Origin: Streptococcus gordonii
GTDB taxonomy: Bacteria; Bacillota; Bacilli; Lactobacillales; Streptococcaceae
Assembly (NCBI RefSeq): GCF_001553855.1
Contig: NZ_LQWV01000040.1
Span: 168,001-232,000 of the forward strand
Length of the DNA stretch: 64,000 nucleotides
Direction of reading: 5' to 3'
Shown here piece after piece: positions 53,183-64,000 of the stretch. The translations under genes were made by a program, and so were the position numbers. The notes beneath the pieces were generated by a model. It ran no database searches. It saw nothing but the letters and a program-made list of their open reading frames with translations, and was not told the origin of the DNA. Position 1 is the stretch's first letter, and each line of letters opens with the position of its first letter.

Positions 53183-53271
53183 CTCAAAACTCCTTTTTAC
53201 GGTAAGATTTAAACTTAGAAAATTGCAACTAAGATGCATTCTAAGTAGATTTTTTCTATACTTTTACTAAA

Positions 53272-54006
53272 TTATTGCATTGTCAAGCCACCATCGATAG
53301 TGATTACCTGACCTGTTAAGTATTCCTGACTGGCAAGAAAGACTGCAACATCTGCAACTTCCTCAGTATTACCAAAACGCTTCATTGGTATTTGAGCCAG
53401 AGAAGCTTCTTTAATTTTTTCTGGCAAACCATCAGTCATATCAGATTCAATAAATCCTGGGGCAATCACATTGACGCGTATATTACGAGCCGCAACCTCA
53501 CGAGCTACTGACTTAGAAAAACCAATCAAACCTGCTTTAGAGGCGGCATAGTTTGCTTGTCCAATATTTCCTGTCAAACCGACCACGCTAGACATATTGA
53601 TAATAGCTCCCTGACGCGCCTTAGTCATTGGTTTTAAAACAGCTTGCGTCATGTTAAATGCACCAGTCAAATTAACCTTTAGCACTTGTTCAAAATCTTC
53701 CTCAGTCAATTTAAGCATGAGTTTATCTTTAGTAATTCCTGCATTATTAACCAAAACATCAACTGAACCCATAGCCAAAGTTGCTTCTTCTACCATATGC
53801 TTTGCATCAGCGCTATCTGAAACATCCCCAATAACCGCAAAAACCTTTACAGGATAGTCTTTAAACTCTGCCAAGACGTCCTCTGAGACTTCTCCACGTC
53901 CATTTAAAATAATATTAGCTCCAAGACTAGCAAATTTATGGGCAATAGCAAGACCAATTCCCCGAGTGGAGCCTGTAATCAATACGTTCTTATCTTTTAA
54001 TTCCAT
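53272..54006 (-). CDS. fabG: 3-oxoacyl-ACP reductase
   Basis: 244 residues, short-chain dehydrogenase: cofactor loop GSTRGIG near 12-18, NNAG near 88, catalytic Ser and YAASK near 153-157. It reduces 3-oxoacyl-ACP with NADPH. Start 10 bases after the fabD stop. Confidence 0.96.
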   Translation of the reverse strand: MELKDKNVLITGSTRGIGLAIAHKFASLGANIILNGRGEVSEDVLAEFKDYPVKVFAVIGDVSDSADAKHMVEEATLAMGSVDVLVNNAGITKDKLMLKLTEEDFEQVLKVNLTGAFNMTQAVLKPMTKARQGAIINMSSVVGLTGNIGQANYAASKAGLIGFSKSVAREVAARNIRVNVIAPGFIESDMTDGLPEKIKEASLAQIPMKRFGNTEEVADVAVFLASQEYLTGQVITIDGGLTMQ

Positions 54007-54015
54007 ATTGTTTCC

Positions 54016-54936
54016 TCATTTTTCCAGAAGTTGTGTCAAACTAGCTTGATCTTCAACTTGATAAATAGCAGCAGACTTATCAATCTTTTTTACAAATCCA
54101 GACAGAACTTTTCCTGGACCAATCTCGATAAACTCTGTTACACCAGCTTCTTGCATTCTGGCAATACTATCATAAAAGCGAACTGGCTCCATCACTTGAC
54201 GTGTTAATAGCTCCTTGATTCGTTCCTTTTCCATGACACTAGCTTCTGTATTCCCTACTAGGGGAACTTGGAAGTCAGAAAAATTGACATTTTCTAAAGC
54301 TACAGCTAATAAATCACTAGCTGGCTTCAATAAAGCAGTATGGAAAGGTCCTGATACGTTGAGTGGAATCAATCTCTTTACCCCAGCTTCTTGCAAAAGC
54401 TCTACAGCTTTATCCACTGCTTCAGCTTCTCCACCAATTACAATCTGGCTAGGTGTATTATAGTTAGCTGGAGACACTACACCAAGCGCACTAGCCTTTT
54501 TACATGCATTCTCTATCAGATCTAAATCAGCATTAAGAACTGCTACCATTTTACCAGAACCCGCTGGAGCGGCTTCCTCCATGAAGGCTCCACGCTTAGC
54601 AACCAAAGCTAGAGCACTCTGAAAATCTAAGGCTCCAGAAGCCACCAAAGCAGAGTATTCTCCTAAAGAAAGACCAGCAACCACATCAGGATGGATTCCT
54701 TCTTGAATTAACAAACGGTAAATGGCCAGAGATGTAGTCAAAATTGCTGGCTGGGTATAGCGGGTCTGATTCAGTTTTTCTTCATCATTATCAATCAAAT
54801 CACGCACATCATAGCCTAAAATTTGACTAGCTTCCTCAAAAGTTGATTTCACCACGTCATATTGATCATAGAGCTCACGTCCCATACCAAGGTACTGTGC
54901 CCCCTGACCAGCGAACAGAAAGGCTTTTTTAGTCAT
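54016..54936 (-). CDS. fabD: Malonyl-CoA-ACP transacylase
   Basis: 306 residues, with nucleophile Ser90 in GLSLGEYSALVA, the GQGAQYLGMG oxyanion segment and His near 201 (GPFHTALL). It loads malonate onto ACP. Overlaps fabK by eight bases. Confidence 0.96.
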   Translation of the reverse strand: MTKKAFLFAGQGAQYLGMGRELYDQYDVVKSTFEEASQILGYDVRDLIDNDEEKLNQTRYTQPAILTTSLAIYRLLIQEGIHPDVVAGLSLGEYSALVASGALDFQSALALVAKRGAFMEEAAPAGSGKMVAVLNADLDLIENACKKASALGVVSPANYNTPSQIVIGGEAEAVDKAVELLQEAGVKRLIPLNVSGPFHTALLKPASDLLAVALENVNFSDFQVPLVGNTEASVMEKERIKELLTRQVMEPVRFYDSIARMQEAGVTEFIEIGPGKVLSGFVKKIDKSAAIYQVEDQASLTQLLEK

Positions 54937-55903
54937 TTCTAGTTACTCCTGCCCAACGTTTAGCTTCTTGCTGAATTCTTTCAGCAGCACCATAGTAAAC
55001 ATCTTTCAAAATTTCTTCAACAGTTTCTTCCTTGCTGACCAAACCAGCAATTTGTCCTGACATGACCGAACCATTCTCAACATCTCCACGGACAACTGCA
55101 TTTGCTAAGGCACCCGCACCAAGATTTTCGAATACTGTTAAATCTGGATTTTCTTGTTTGAAGGCTTCTTTTTCTGCTTTTTCAAAATCCCTTGTCAGCT
55201 TATTTTTCAAAGCACGGACTGCATGACCAAAATGCTGAGCTGAAATTGTTGTATCAATATCGCGTGCCTTCAAAATCATATCTTTATAATTTTGATGAGC
55301 GTTTGATTCCTTAGCAACTACAAAGCGAGTTCCTAACTGAACTGCTTCTGCTCCTAACATAAAGCCAGCAGCAGCACCTGAACCATCCGCGATACCTCCA
55401 GCTGCAATAACGGGAATGTTTACTGCTTCTACAACTTGACGAGTAAGTGCCATCGTTGTCAATTTACCAATGTGACCTCCAGCTTCCATTCCCTCAGCAA
55501 TGACAGCATCTGCGCCAATTTTTTCCATTCTTTTAGCGAGGGCCACACTTGGTACCACTGGAATGACTGTAATACCAGCTTCATGAAAACGAGCCATGTA
55601 CCGACTTGGATTGCCTGCACCAGTTGTCACTACTTTTACGCCTTCTTCAATGACCAAGTCAACAATGTCATCCACGAAAGGTGATAAAAGCATGATATTC
55701 ACTCCAAAAGGCTTATCAGTCAAAGACTTAATTTTATCAATATTTGCTTTAACAACTTCTTTAGGAGCGTTGCCTCCACCGATAATTCCTAAACCACCCG
55801 CTTTAGAAACAGCACCAGCTAAGTCTCCATCTGCTACCCAGGCCATTCCACCTTGGAAAATAGGATATTTAATATTTAGTAATTCTGTAATTCGTGTTTG
55901 CAT
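54929..55903 (-). CDS. fabK: FMN-dependent enoyl-ACP reductase
   Basis: 324 residues of 2-nitropropane-dioxygenase-like TIM-barrel fold with His144 (GMEAGGHIG), the residue known in pneumococcal FabK. It replaces FabI for the last step of the cycle and explains triclosan tolerance of streptococci. First gene of the fabK-accA transcript, with a perfect FabT-type operator upstream at 55970. Confidence 0.96.
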   Translation of the reverse strand: MQTRITELLNIKYPIFQGGMAWVADGDLAGAVSKAGGLGIIGGGNAPKEVVKANIDKIKSLTDKPFGVNIMLLSPFVDDIVDLVIEEGVKVVTTGAGNPSRYMARFHEAGITVIPVVPSVALAKRMEKIGADAVIAEGMEAGGHIGKLTTMALTRQVVEAVNIPVIAAGGIADGSGAAAGFMLGAEAVQLGTRFVVAKESNAHQNYKDMILKARDIDTTISAQHFGHAVRALKNKLTRDFEKAEKEAFKQENPDLTVFENLGAGALANAVVRGDVENGSVMSGQIAGLVSKEETVEEILKDVYYGAAERIQQEAKRWAGVTRND

Positions 55904-55969
55904 AATACCTTCCTTTTATCATTGCTTAAGTAATAGCTTGATTCTCTTAAAAACAAGTGCTTTCTATAC

Positions 55970-55982
55970 TTTGACAGTCAAA
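55970..55982 (-). promoter_or_regulatory. FabT-type operator upstream of fabK
   Basis: Perfect palindrome TTTGACAGTCAAA, directly followed leftwards by TATAGA, a possible -10 of fabK. A FabT dimer here would block the long fabK-accA operon. Confidence 0.7.
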
Positions 55983-56003
55983 CTATTACCTAAACAAGAG
56001 GGA

Positions 56004-56042
56004 GTGGATAAAAAATCATTTAAACAGACTTTTTCGTTCCAC
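56004..56042. repeat. Small hairpin with GTGGA/TCCAC arms
   Basis: GTGGA with an A-rich run pairs with a T-rich run and TTCCAC around an 18-base loop in the acpP-fabK gap. It resembles the hairpin between treP and treC in general form. Confidence 0.35.
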
Positions 56043-56149
56043 CCCGGCCATCTTGACTTCATCGAATCTTTACTCTATCTGTTGTTTTCTTTTAAACATT
56101 AGAAGAGATAAAAGACAGTCAAGACTGCCACCTCAAATTCGTCTTCTTT

Positions 56150-56180
56150 AAAAGAGGGCGAGAACGTATTCTCAGCCCCA
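56150..56180 (-). terminator. Terminator after acpP
   Basis: Stem GGGC-T-GAGAA / TTCTC-GCCC with loop TACG, then TCTTTT leftwards, 15 bases after the acpP stop. It separates fabT-fabH-acpP from the fabK operon. Confidence 0.65.
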
Positions 56181-56191
56181 TTTACTTTTTC

Positions 56192-56416
56192 TTATTTAGT
56201 TTTTGATTCAACGTAAGCAACTAAGTCACCTACAGTATTCAAACCTTCCTCAGTTTCGATTTGGATGTCAAATGCATCTTCGATTTCTGAGATAACTTGG
56301 AACAAGTCAAGTGAATCTGCTTCAAGATCATCGAAAGTTGACTCAAGAGTAACTTCTGATGGTTCTTTACCAAGTTCTTCTACAATAATTTCTTGTACTT
56401 TTTCAAATACTGCCAT
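56192..56416 (-). CDS. acpP: Acyl carrier protein
   Basis: 74 residues, acidic four-helix protein; the 4'-phosphopantetheine attaches to Ser35 in EADSLDLF. It carries the growing chain; in streptococci acyl-ACP is also the FabT co-repressor. The frame opens 16 codons upstream but the ATG at 56416 has AAAGGAG and matches the family start. Confidence 0.95.
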   Translation of the reverse strand: MAVFEKVQEIIVEELGKEPSEVTLESTFDDLEADSLDLFQVISEIEDAFDIQIETEEGLNTVGDLVAYVESKTK

Positions 56417-56470
56417 GATAGACTCCTTTAAAATAAAATATTTTTTAATATGTGAAAACCACATGATTAA

Positions 56471-57445
56471 CTAAATTGTAACAATAAGTGTTCCCCATGT
56501 CAAACCTCCACCGAAACCAGATAGTAAAATTTTCTGACTTCCATCTAGCTTAACAAGGCCTTGCTCGACACACTCAGAAAGTAAAATAGGGATACTAGCT
56601 GCACTGGTATTTCCATATTCCATCATATTAGCTGGAATTTTATCTCTCGAAACACCAAGCTTTTTCGCTATTTTATTCAAAATACGATCATTGGCCTGAT
56701 GGAGCAAGAAATAATCTATTTCATCAACTTCCAGCGGACTAGCTTCAATCGTATCTTTAATGGACTGAGCAACATCTCGAATAGCAAAATCAAAAATTGC
56801 CCTACCATCCATTGTCAAATATTTTTCATCATCCTCAGTCTGCGCAAAAGGCGATTGCAGACCCATTAGGCAAGAAGTGAGACTTTCTCCACGAGAACCA
56901 TCCGTTTTCTGGATTTCTGCAAGAAAATGTTGATCAGAAGTGCTTTCCAGCAAGACGCCACCCGCACCATCACCAAACAAGACCGCAGTGCCTCGATCAG
57001 ACCAATCTACAACCTTTGATAAGGTTTCGCTTCCAATAACTAACCCCTTCTGATAAGCACCTGAAGATATGAGCTTTTCAGCTGTCGAAAGAGCAAATAC
57101 AAAGCCACTACAAGCGGCTACTAAATCATAAGCAAATGCTTCATTTGCCCCAATATTAGCCTGAACACGAGCAGCTGTTGATGGCATCAATGAATCTGGC
57201 GTAATAGTAGCAACAATAATAAAATCAAGATCTTGAGCAGAAATTCCTGACTTTTTCAGCAAATCTAAGGCAACACTTGTAGCTAAATCGCTTGTCGATT
57301 CATGATGAGAAATATGACGCTTTTTGATTCCTGTCCGACTTGAAATCCATTCATCACTTGTATCCATGATTTGGGCTAAATCATCATTCGTAACGACTTG
57401 CTCAGGCGCATAATGAGCAACTTGACTGATTTTTGCAAATTTCAT
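56471..57445 (-). CDS. fabH: 3-oxoacyl-ACP synthase III
   Basis: 324 residues. Active-site Cys112 ([11 protein letters not shown]), His in LLHQANDRI near 248 and Asn in YGNTSAAS near 278. It starts synthesis by condensing acetyl-CoA with malonyl-ACP. The start codon touches the fabT stop (TAATG). Confidence 0.96.
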   Translation of the reverse strand: MKFAKISQVAHYAPEQVVTNDDLAQIMDTSDEWISSRTGIKKRHISHHESTSDLATSVALDLLKKSGISAQDLDFIIVATITPDSLMPSTAARVQANIGANEAFAYDLVAACSGFVFALSTAEKLISSGAYQKGLVIGSETLSKVVDWSDRGTAVLFGDGAGGVLLESTSDQHFLAEIQKTDGSRGESLTSCLMGLQSPFAQTEDDEKYLTMDGRAIFDFAIRDVAQSIKDTIEASPLEVDEIDYFLLHQANDRILNKIAKKLGVSRDKIPANMMEYGNTSAASIPILLSECVEQGLVKLDGSQKILLSGFGGGLTWGTLIVTI

Positions 57446-57879
57446 TATTTTAAGTCCTCAAGAAACTGATAAAGATTTTTCAGGCCTTTTTGCATGACCT
57501 GAATCTCATCCCTGCTCATACCAGCAATAATCTTGTCTAGCATTGAATGATGAAACCGTCGATGCAAACGATACAAAAGACGACCATTTCTCGTCAAACT
57601 TAAATGAACCACACGACGATCAATATCAGAACGAGTTCGTTCTACATACCCTTTTCGCTCTAGATTATTTAAGCTCGTTGTCACAGTTCCTAGAGTCACC
57701 ATAAGCTCTCTAGAAATGTCACTAGGAGTTGCATTGGGAGTTTCGCCAATAACATCAATCGTATGCATTTCTTTGATAGAGACGTCATTGAAGCGACTGC
57801 CCCGCAAACTGGACTCTTCAATCACCAATACATTATTAAAAATCGACGTCAAATAATCATTTACTAATTGGTAATTCAA
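57445..57879 (-). CDS. fabT: MarR-family fatty acid synthesis repressor FabT
   Basis: 144 residues with the MarR winged helix ([19 protein letters not shown] as recognition region). It binds the TTTGA-TCAAA palindromes of the fab promoters when loaded with long-chain acyl-ACP. The start is TTG: AAAGGGGG stands 8 bases before it, and the nearby ATG GAT GAT TGA cannot give a protein. The sequence [16 protein letters not shown] matches pneumococcal FabT from the first residue. It is autoregulated by the operator on its own -10. Confidence 0.93.
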   Translation of the reverse strand: MNYQLVNDYLTSIFNNVLVIEESSLRGSRFNDVSIKEMHTIDVIGETPNATPSDISRELMVTLGTVTTSLNNLERKGYVERTRSDIDRRVVHLSLTRNGRLLYRLHRRFHHSMLDKIIAGMSRDEIQVMQKGLKNLYQFLEDLK

Positions 57880-57917
57880 TCATCCATCCCCCTTTATAAA
57901 TATTCAAGCATCAAAAC

Positions 57918-57959
57918 ATTTGACTATCAAATTATATCAAAGTCCAAATATTTTTGCAA
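57918..57959 (-). promoter_or_regulatory. fabT promoter with FabT-type operator
   Basis: Minus-strand -35 TTGCAA (57954-57959), 17-base spacer, extended -10 TGATATAAT (-10 at 57931-57936). The palindrome ATTTGA-N3-TCAAAT at 57918-57932 overlaps the -10 end, the position of the FabT site in pneumococcus. Confidence 0.8.
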
Positions 57960-58017
57960 GCTCTTTTTGAAAATGATTTACTTTTTTTCAATTTATATCA
58001 TTTCAATTAAGTAGATA

Positions 58018-58809
58018 TTATTTTCCTTGAAATTTAGGACGACGCTTTTCTGAATAAGCACAGACCCCTTCTTTAAAATCTTCAGTGAAAGCTAACGACT
58101 TTTGTAAGTGCAATTCCAATTCAGCATATTCTTCCCAATCAGAAAATTGACTTTTCCAAATCATTTCTTTCATTGCCTTATACGAATTTCCTGAACCACG
58201 TTTTAGTTTTTTGATTAGTTGCTCTGTTGTTTTCTCCAACTTTTCAGATTCACAAAGTCGATAAAGAATCCCATATTCCAAAGCTTTTTCAGCTGTCAAA
58301 GCCTCACCAGTCATGACAAGGTGGGTTGCACGAGTTACACCAATAGCACGAGTTAGTAAATACAATCCTCCCGCATCTGGGGCTAATCCAACTCCAACGA
58401 AAGCCTGAATAAATCGAGCCTTTTCACTTGCAATACAAAAATCAACAGCAACGACCATATTAGCAGCAGCACCTGCAACAGGTCCATCAACACTCATGAT
58501 GACTGGCTTAGGTAATTTCTTCATCTCGAAAGAAATAACATTTACTAACTCCGCAATCTTCACCAAGGATTGAATATCATCTGCATCAACAGCACGCTGC
58601 ATTTCTGCCAAATCGCCTCCTACTGAAAAAACTTTCCCATTTGCCTTGATAAGCAAGATTTTTACACTATTGTCTGACGCAGCCAATGAAATTGCTTCTA
58701 AAATTTCTTGGCACATTGGAATATTAAATCCGTTAGAAACCTCTGGTCGGTTAAAGGTGAGTACAGCTACTTCGTCTAGAACTTCATATAAAATATTTGT
58801 AAATGTCAT
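58018..58809 (-). CDS. fabM: trans-2-decenoyl-ACP isomerase FabM (crotonase family)
   Basis: 263 residues, enoyl-CoA hydratase fold with oxyanion segments [12 protein letters not shown] and [12 protein letters not shown]. At the head of the fab cluster in streptococci this protein is FabM, which isomerises trans-2- to cis-3-decenoyl-ACP and makes unsaturated fatty acids without FabA. The ATG at 58809 has TTGGAG; the frame itself opens at 58854. It is a separate transcript from fabT. Confidence 0.92.
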   Translation of the reverse strand: MTFTNILYEVLDEVAVLTFNRPEVSNGFNIPMCQEILEAISLAASDNSVKILLIKANGKVFSVGGDLAEMQRAVDADDIQSLVKIAELVNVISFEMKKLPKPVIMSVDGPVAGAAANMVVAVDFCIASEKARFIQAFVGVGLAPDAGGLYLLTRAIGVTRATHLVMTGEALTAEKALEYGILYRLCESEKLEKTTEQLIKKLKRGSGNSYKAMKEMIWKSQFSDWEEYAELELHLQKSLAFTEDFKEGVCAYSEKRRPKFQGK

Positions 58810-58856
58810 ACAACTTCTCCAAATTCTATTTTTGCAACTTCGTTTGATATACAAAT

Positions 58857-58915
58857 ATTTTGAATGTCAAATAATTGCTTTTAGAATATTCTAGCATAAA
58901 ACTATATTTTCTCAA
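58857..58915 (-). promoter_or_regulatory. fabM promoter with FabT-type operator
   Basis: Minus-strand -35 TTGAGA (58910-58915), 16-base spacer, extended -10 TGCTAGAAT (-10 at 58888-58893). The palindrome TTTGACAT-TCAAAA read leftwards (58857-58872) lies just after the start site. A second, poorer match TTTGTATATCAAA lies at about 58842-58855. Confidence 0.6.
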
Positions 58916-58975
58916 AATAAAATCTGATAGAATAAAGCAATAGTTCGTCTTTTCCACTTTTTACTCCTAAAAAAA

Positions 58976-59004
58976 CTGACACTATGCTTGATATTTGCTA
59001 TAAT
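58976..59004 (+). promoter_or_regulatory. Aspartate kinase promoter
   Basis: -35 CTGACA (58976-58981), 17-base spacer, -10 TATAAT (58999-59004) with TGC before it. A 50-nt leader ends with AGGAG before the ATG. It is divergent from fabM. Confidence 0.7.
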
Positions 59005-59060
59005 GTAAAGAAGCAATATTACAATTGTTTGAATAATAACAAAACCCTTTAGGAGAAAAT

Positions 59061-60431
59061 ATGAAAGTTGTCAAATTTGGTGGTAGTTCACTTGCCTCTG
59101 CAACTCAATTAGAAAAAGTTTTAAATATTGTAAAATCTGATTCTGAGCGAAAGTTTGTAGTTGTTTCTGCACCAGGAAAAAGAGATCAAGCGGATACCAA
59201 GGTAACAGATGCACTAATCAAATATTATCGAGCTTACGTTGAAGAAGGTGATGTCACCCCACACCAAGAATGGATCATTAATCGATATGCCCAAATGATC
59301 GAAGAATTAGAGCTCAAACCTGTTGTACTAGAAAAAATAACAAAGAGTATTTTAAATCTGGCTACCTTACCAATCGAAGATAATCTCTTTCTTTATGATA
59401 GCTTTTTAGCAGCTGGAGAGAACAATAACGCCAAGCTGGTTGCTGCATTTTTTAATAAAAACGGCCTTAATGCCCGTTATATTCATCCTAAAGATGCAGG
59501 AATATTTGTCAGTAGCGAGCCTGGAAACGCAAGAATTTTGCCCTCTAGCTACGATAAAATTGAAGAATTAACCAACTTTGAAGAAGTACTTGTAATACCT
59601 GGATTCTTTGGTGTAACTAAAGATAATCAAATCTGCACTTTCTCAAGAGGTGGCTCTGACATAACAGGCTCAATCATTGCAGCCGGAGTTAAAGCTGACC
59701 TATACGAAAACTTCACAGATGTAGATGGCATTTTTGCAGCCCATCCTGGTATTATTCACGAACCAGATTCTATTCCTGAGTTAACCTATCGTGAAATGCG
59801 AGAGTTAGCATATGCAGGTTTTAGTGTTCTTCACGATGAAGCACTTATCCCAGCTTACCGTGGTAAGATTCCTCTAGTTATTAAAAATACGAATAACCCT
59901 AATCATCCAGGAACAAAAATTATTCTAAATCATACTGATAAAGCAATCCCTGTTGTCGGGATTGCAGGAGATTCCAACTTTGTTAGTATAAACATGTCAA
60001 AATATTTGATGAACCGTGAAGTCGGCTTTGGTCGGAAAGTTCTCCAAATTTTAGAAGAATTAAATATTCGTTGGGAACACATGCCAACTGGTATTGATGA
60101 TTTATCAATCATACTAAGAGAAAGCGAACTAACACCAATAAAAGAAGAAGAAATACTCCGGCAACTAAGACAAAAAATTGAAGTCGATCATGCAGAAATT
60201 GAACATGGCTTATCTATCATCATGATTGTAGGTGAGCAAATGAAAAGTCATATCGGTCTAACTGCAACTGCTACAAAGGCACTATCAGACAACAAAATTA
60301 ATATCCAGATGATTTCACAAGGATCTAGCGAAGTTTCTATCATGCTTGTAGTAAATTCTGAACAAGAAAAAGCTGCCATTAAAGCGCTTTATGAAGCATT
60401 TTTTAAAAAACACAAAAAGCTTGAAGTATAA
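59061..60431 (+). CDS. Aspartate kinase
   Basis: 456 residues. Amino-acid kinase domain (KFGGSSLA at 5-12, SRGGSDITGS near 200) followed by two ACT domains (from about 310) for feedback control. It phosphorylates L-aspartate, the first step to lysine, threonine and methionine. It is not in an operon here; its downstream terminator spans the stop codon. Which end-product inhibits it cannot be read from sequence. Confidence 0.94.
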   Translation: MKVVKFGGSSLASATQLEKVLNIVKSDSERKFVVVSAPGKRDQADTKVTDALIKYYRAYVEEGDVTPHQEWIINRYAQMIEELELKPVVLEKITKSILNLATLPIEDNLFLYDSFLAAGENNNAKLVAAFFNKNGLNARYIHPKDAGIFVSSEPGNARILPSSYDKIEELTNFEEVLVIPGFFGVTKDNQICTFSRGGSDITGSIIAAGVKADLYENFTDVDGIFAAHPGIIHEPDSIPELTYREMRELAYAGFSVLHDEALIPAYRGKIPLVIKNTNNPNHPGTKIILNHTDKAIPVVGIAGDSNFVSINMSKYLMNREVGFGRKVLQILEELNIRWEHMPTGIDDLSIILRESELTPIKEEEILRQLRQKIEVDHAEIEHGLSIIMIVGEQMKSHIGLTATATKALSDNKINIQMISQGSSEVSIMLVVNSEQEKAAIKALYEAFFKKHKKLEV

Positions 60432-60446
60432 TCTTCAAGCTTTTTT
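60414..60446 (+). terminator. Terminator of the aspartate kinase gene, including its stop codon
   Basis: Thirteen-base stem AAAAAGCTTGAAG / CTTCAAGCTTTTT; the TAA stop lies in the six-base loop. Confidence 0.85.
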
Positions 60447-60507
60447 CAAATTATTATATAGGAAATAAAAAAAGACAAGAAACTCTTGTCTTACTTATAG
60501 ATATAAC

Positions 60508-60580
60508 TCCGGCAGTAGGACTCGAACCTACGACATCATGATTAACAGTCATGCGCTACTACCAACTGAGCTATGCCGGA
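60508..60580 (-). tRNA. tRNA-Asn (anticodon GTT)
   Basis: 73-base cloverleaf read leftwards: acceptor TCCGGCA/TGCCGGA, D-loop AGCTCAGTTGGTA, anticodon loop CTGTTAA, T-loop GGTTCGAGTCC. CCA is not encoded. Last gene of the rRNA operon. Confidence 0.97.
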
Positions 60581-60587
60581 TAAACGC

Positions 60588-60702
60588 TAAGCGACTACCA
60601 TATCTCACAGGGGGCAACCCCCAACTACTTCCGGCGTTCTAGGGCTTAACTGCTGTGTTCGGCATGGGTACAGGTGTATCTCCTAGGCTATCGTCACTTA
60701 AC
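60588..60702 (-). rRNA. 5S ribosomal RNA
   Basis: About 115 bases with the expected blocks GTGACGATAGCC, ACCCATGCCGAACAC and GTTAAGCCC read leftwards, between 23S and tRNA-Asn. Ends are approximate. Confidence 0.95.
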
Positions 60703-60783
60703 TATTGAGTATCTAATCTACTCAAAATTGAATAACTACTCATTTCTAACAATACTTTTTGAACGCTGCGCTCAATGAAAATT

Positions 60784-63681
<2,898 letters not shown>

Positions 63682-63800
63682 TTATTTTTGACCTTTCAGT
63701 CTTAAACTCATTAATATTCACAGCGTTTCGGTTTATTTCTTGTTACTATTTGATATAGTTATTCAATTTTCAATGGACTAGTTTGGAACTTCCGTTCCAA

Positions 63801-63873
63801 TGGAGCCTAGCGGGATCGAACCGCTGACCTCCTGCGTGCAAAGCAGGCGCTCTCCCAGCTGAGCTAAGGCCCC
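63801..63873 (-). tRNA. tRNA-Ala (anticodon TGC)
   Basis: 73 bases read leftwards: GGGGCCTTAGCTCAGCTGGG, anticodon loop TTTGCAC, T-loop GGTTCGATCCC. It lies in the 16S-23S spacer, the usual single spacer tRNA of streptococci. Confidence 0.97.
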
Positions 63874-63921
63874 ACAAGACCTCTCAAAACTAAACAAGAC
63901 TCCATCGTGCATTCCGTTTTT

Positions 63922-64000
<79 letters not shown>

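Overview
The window is ordinary chromosomal core DNA from a Streptococcus, most like the Sanguinis/Mitis group of oral streptococci. The evidence is low-GC DNA, LPXTG-anchored surface proteins, a streptococcal FabK-type fatty acid synthesis cluster with FabT and FabM, a complete mannose PTS, a trehalose PTS operon, and an rRNA operon in the streptococcal order 16S - tRNA-Ala - 23S - 5S - tRNA-Asn. Gene orders such as murE/murJ, murI to yidD and fabM to accA match those I know from S. pneumoniae. I see no prophage, integrative element, intact insertion sequence or CRISPR array.

Layout. 1-7 kb: start of a cystathionine gamma-synthase-like gene, divergent murJ/murE (lipid II flippase and lysine-adding ligase), a decayed small gene, a papain-like hydrolase pair, ppaC and pflA. 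7-12 kb: two LPXTG surface proteins, one a multidomain adhesin with pilin-type isopeptide domains, the other a wall-anchored nuclease. 12-17 kb: trehalose locus treR / treP - treC; treP is split by a frameshift. 17-28.7 kb: CorC-like protein, PEP carboxykinase-like protein, AI-2E-type permease, an ABC ATPase coupled to a GT-C-like membrane protein, a radical SAM/methyltransferase pair, an MGMT-like protein, an FMN-riboswitch-controlled ribU-pap2 pair and trmL. 28.7-32 kb: a candidate small RNA and trkA-trkH. 32-38 kb: nine-gene operon murI-rdgB-yfcE-cbpB-xerD-like-scpA-scpB-rluB-yidD read leftwards. 38-45 kb: yneF, lysA, manLMN (manN carries a 2-nt insertion), manO and a T-box-controlled serS. 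45-48 kb: an acyl-CoA-dehydrogenase-like/AhpD-like pair behind a palindromic operator, and an acidic-tailed membrane protein. 48-59 kb: complete type II fatty acid synthesis cluster with three FabT-type operators. 59-64 kb: aspartate kinase, then the rRNA operon on the minus strand, running off the right edge.

How it works together. Carbon supply is visibly under catabolite control: cre-like sites overlap the promoters of pflA, the nuclease, treP and manL, and the pflA and man sites share an identical 18-mer. Envelope synthesis (murE, murJ, murI, fatty acids) and chromosome segregation (scpAB) form most of the rest. Two PTS permease genes (treP, manN) carry frameshifts. These are either real losses of trehalose and glucose/mannose uptake or sequencing errors, and they are the most consequential thing to check.

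I found no clearly new multi-gene system. The best candidates for something undescribed are the two-hairpin RNA at 28758-28860, the ACAD/AhpD-like pair with its 26-bp operator, and the overlapping murE/murJ promoters with an apparently leaderless murE.
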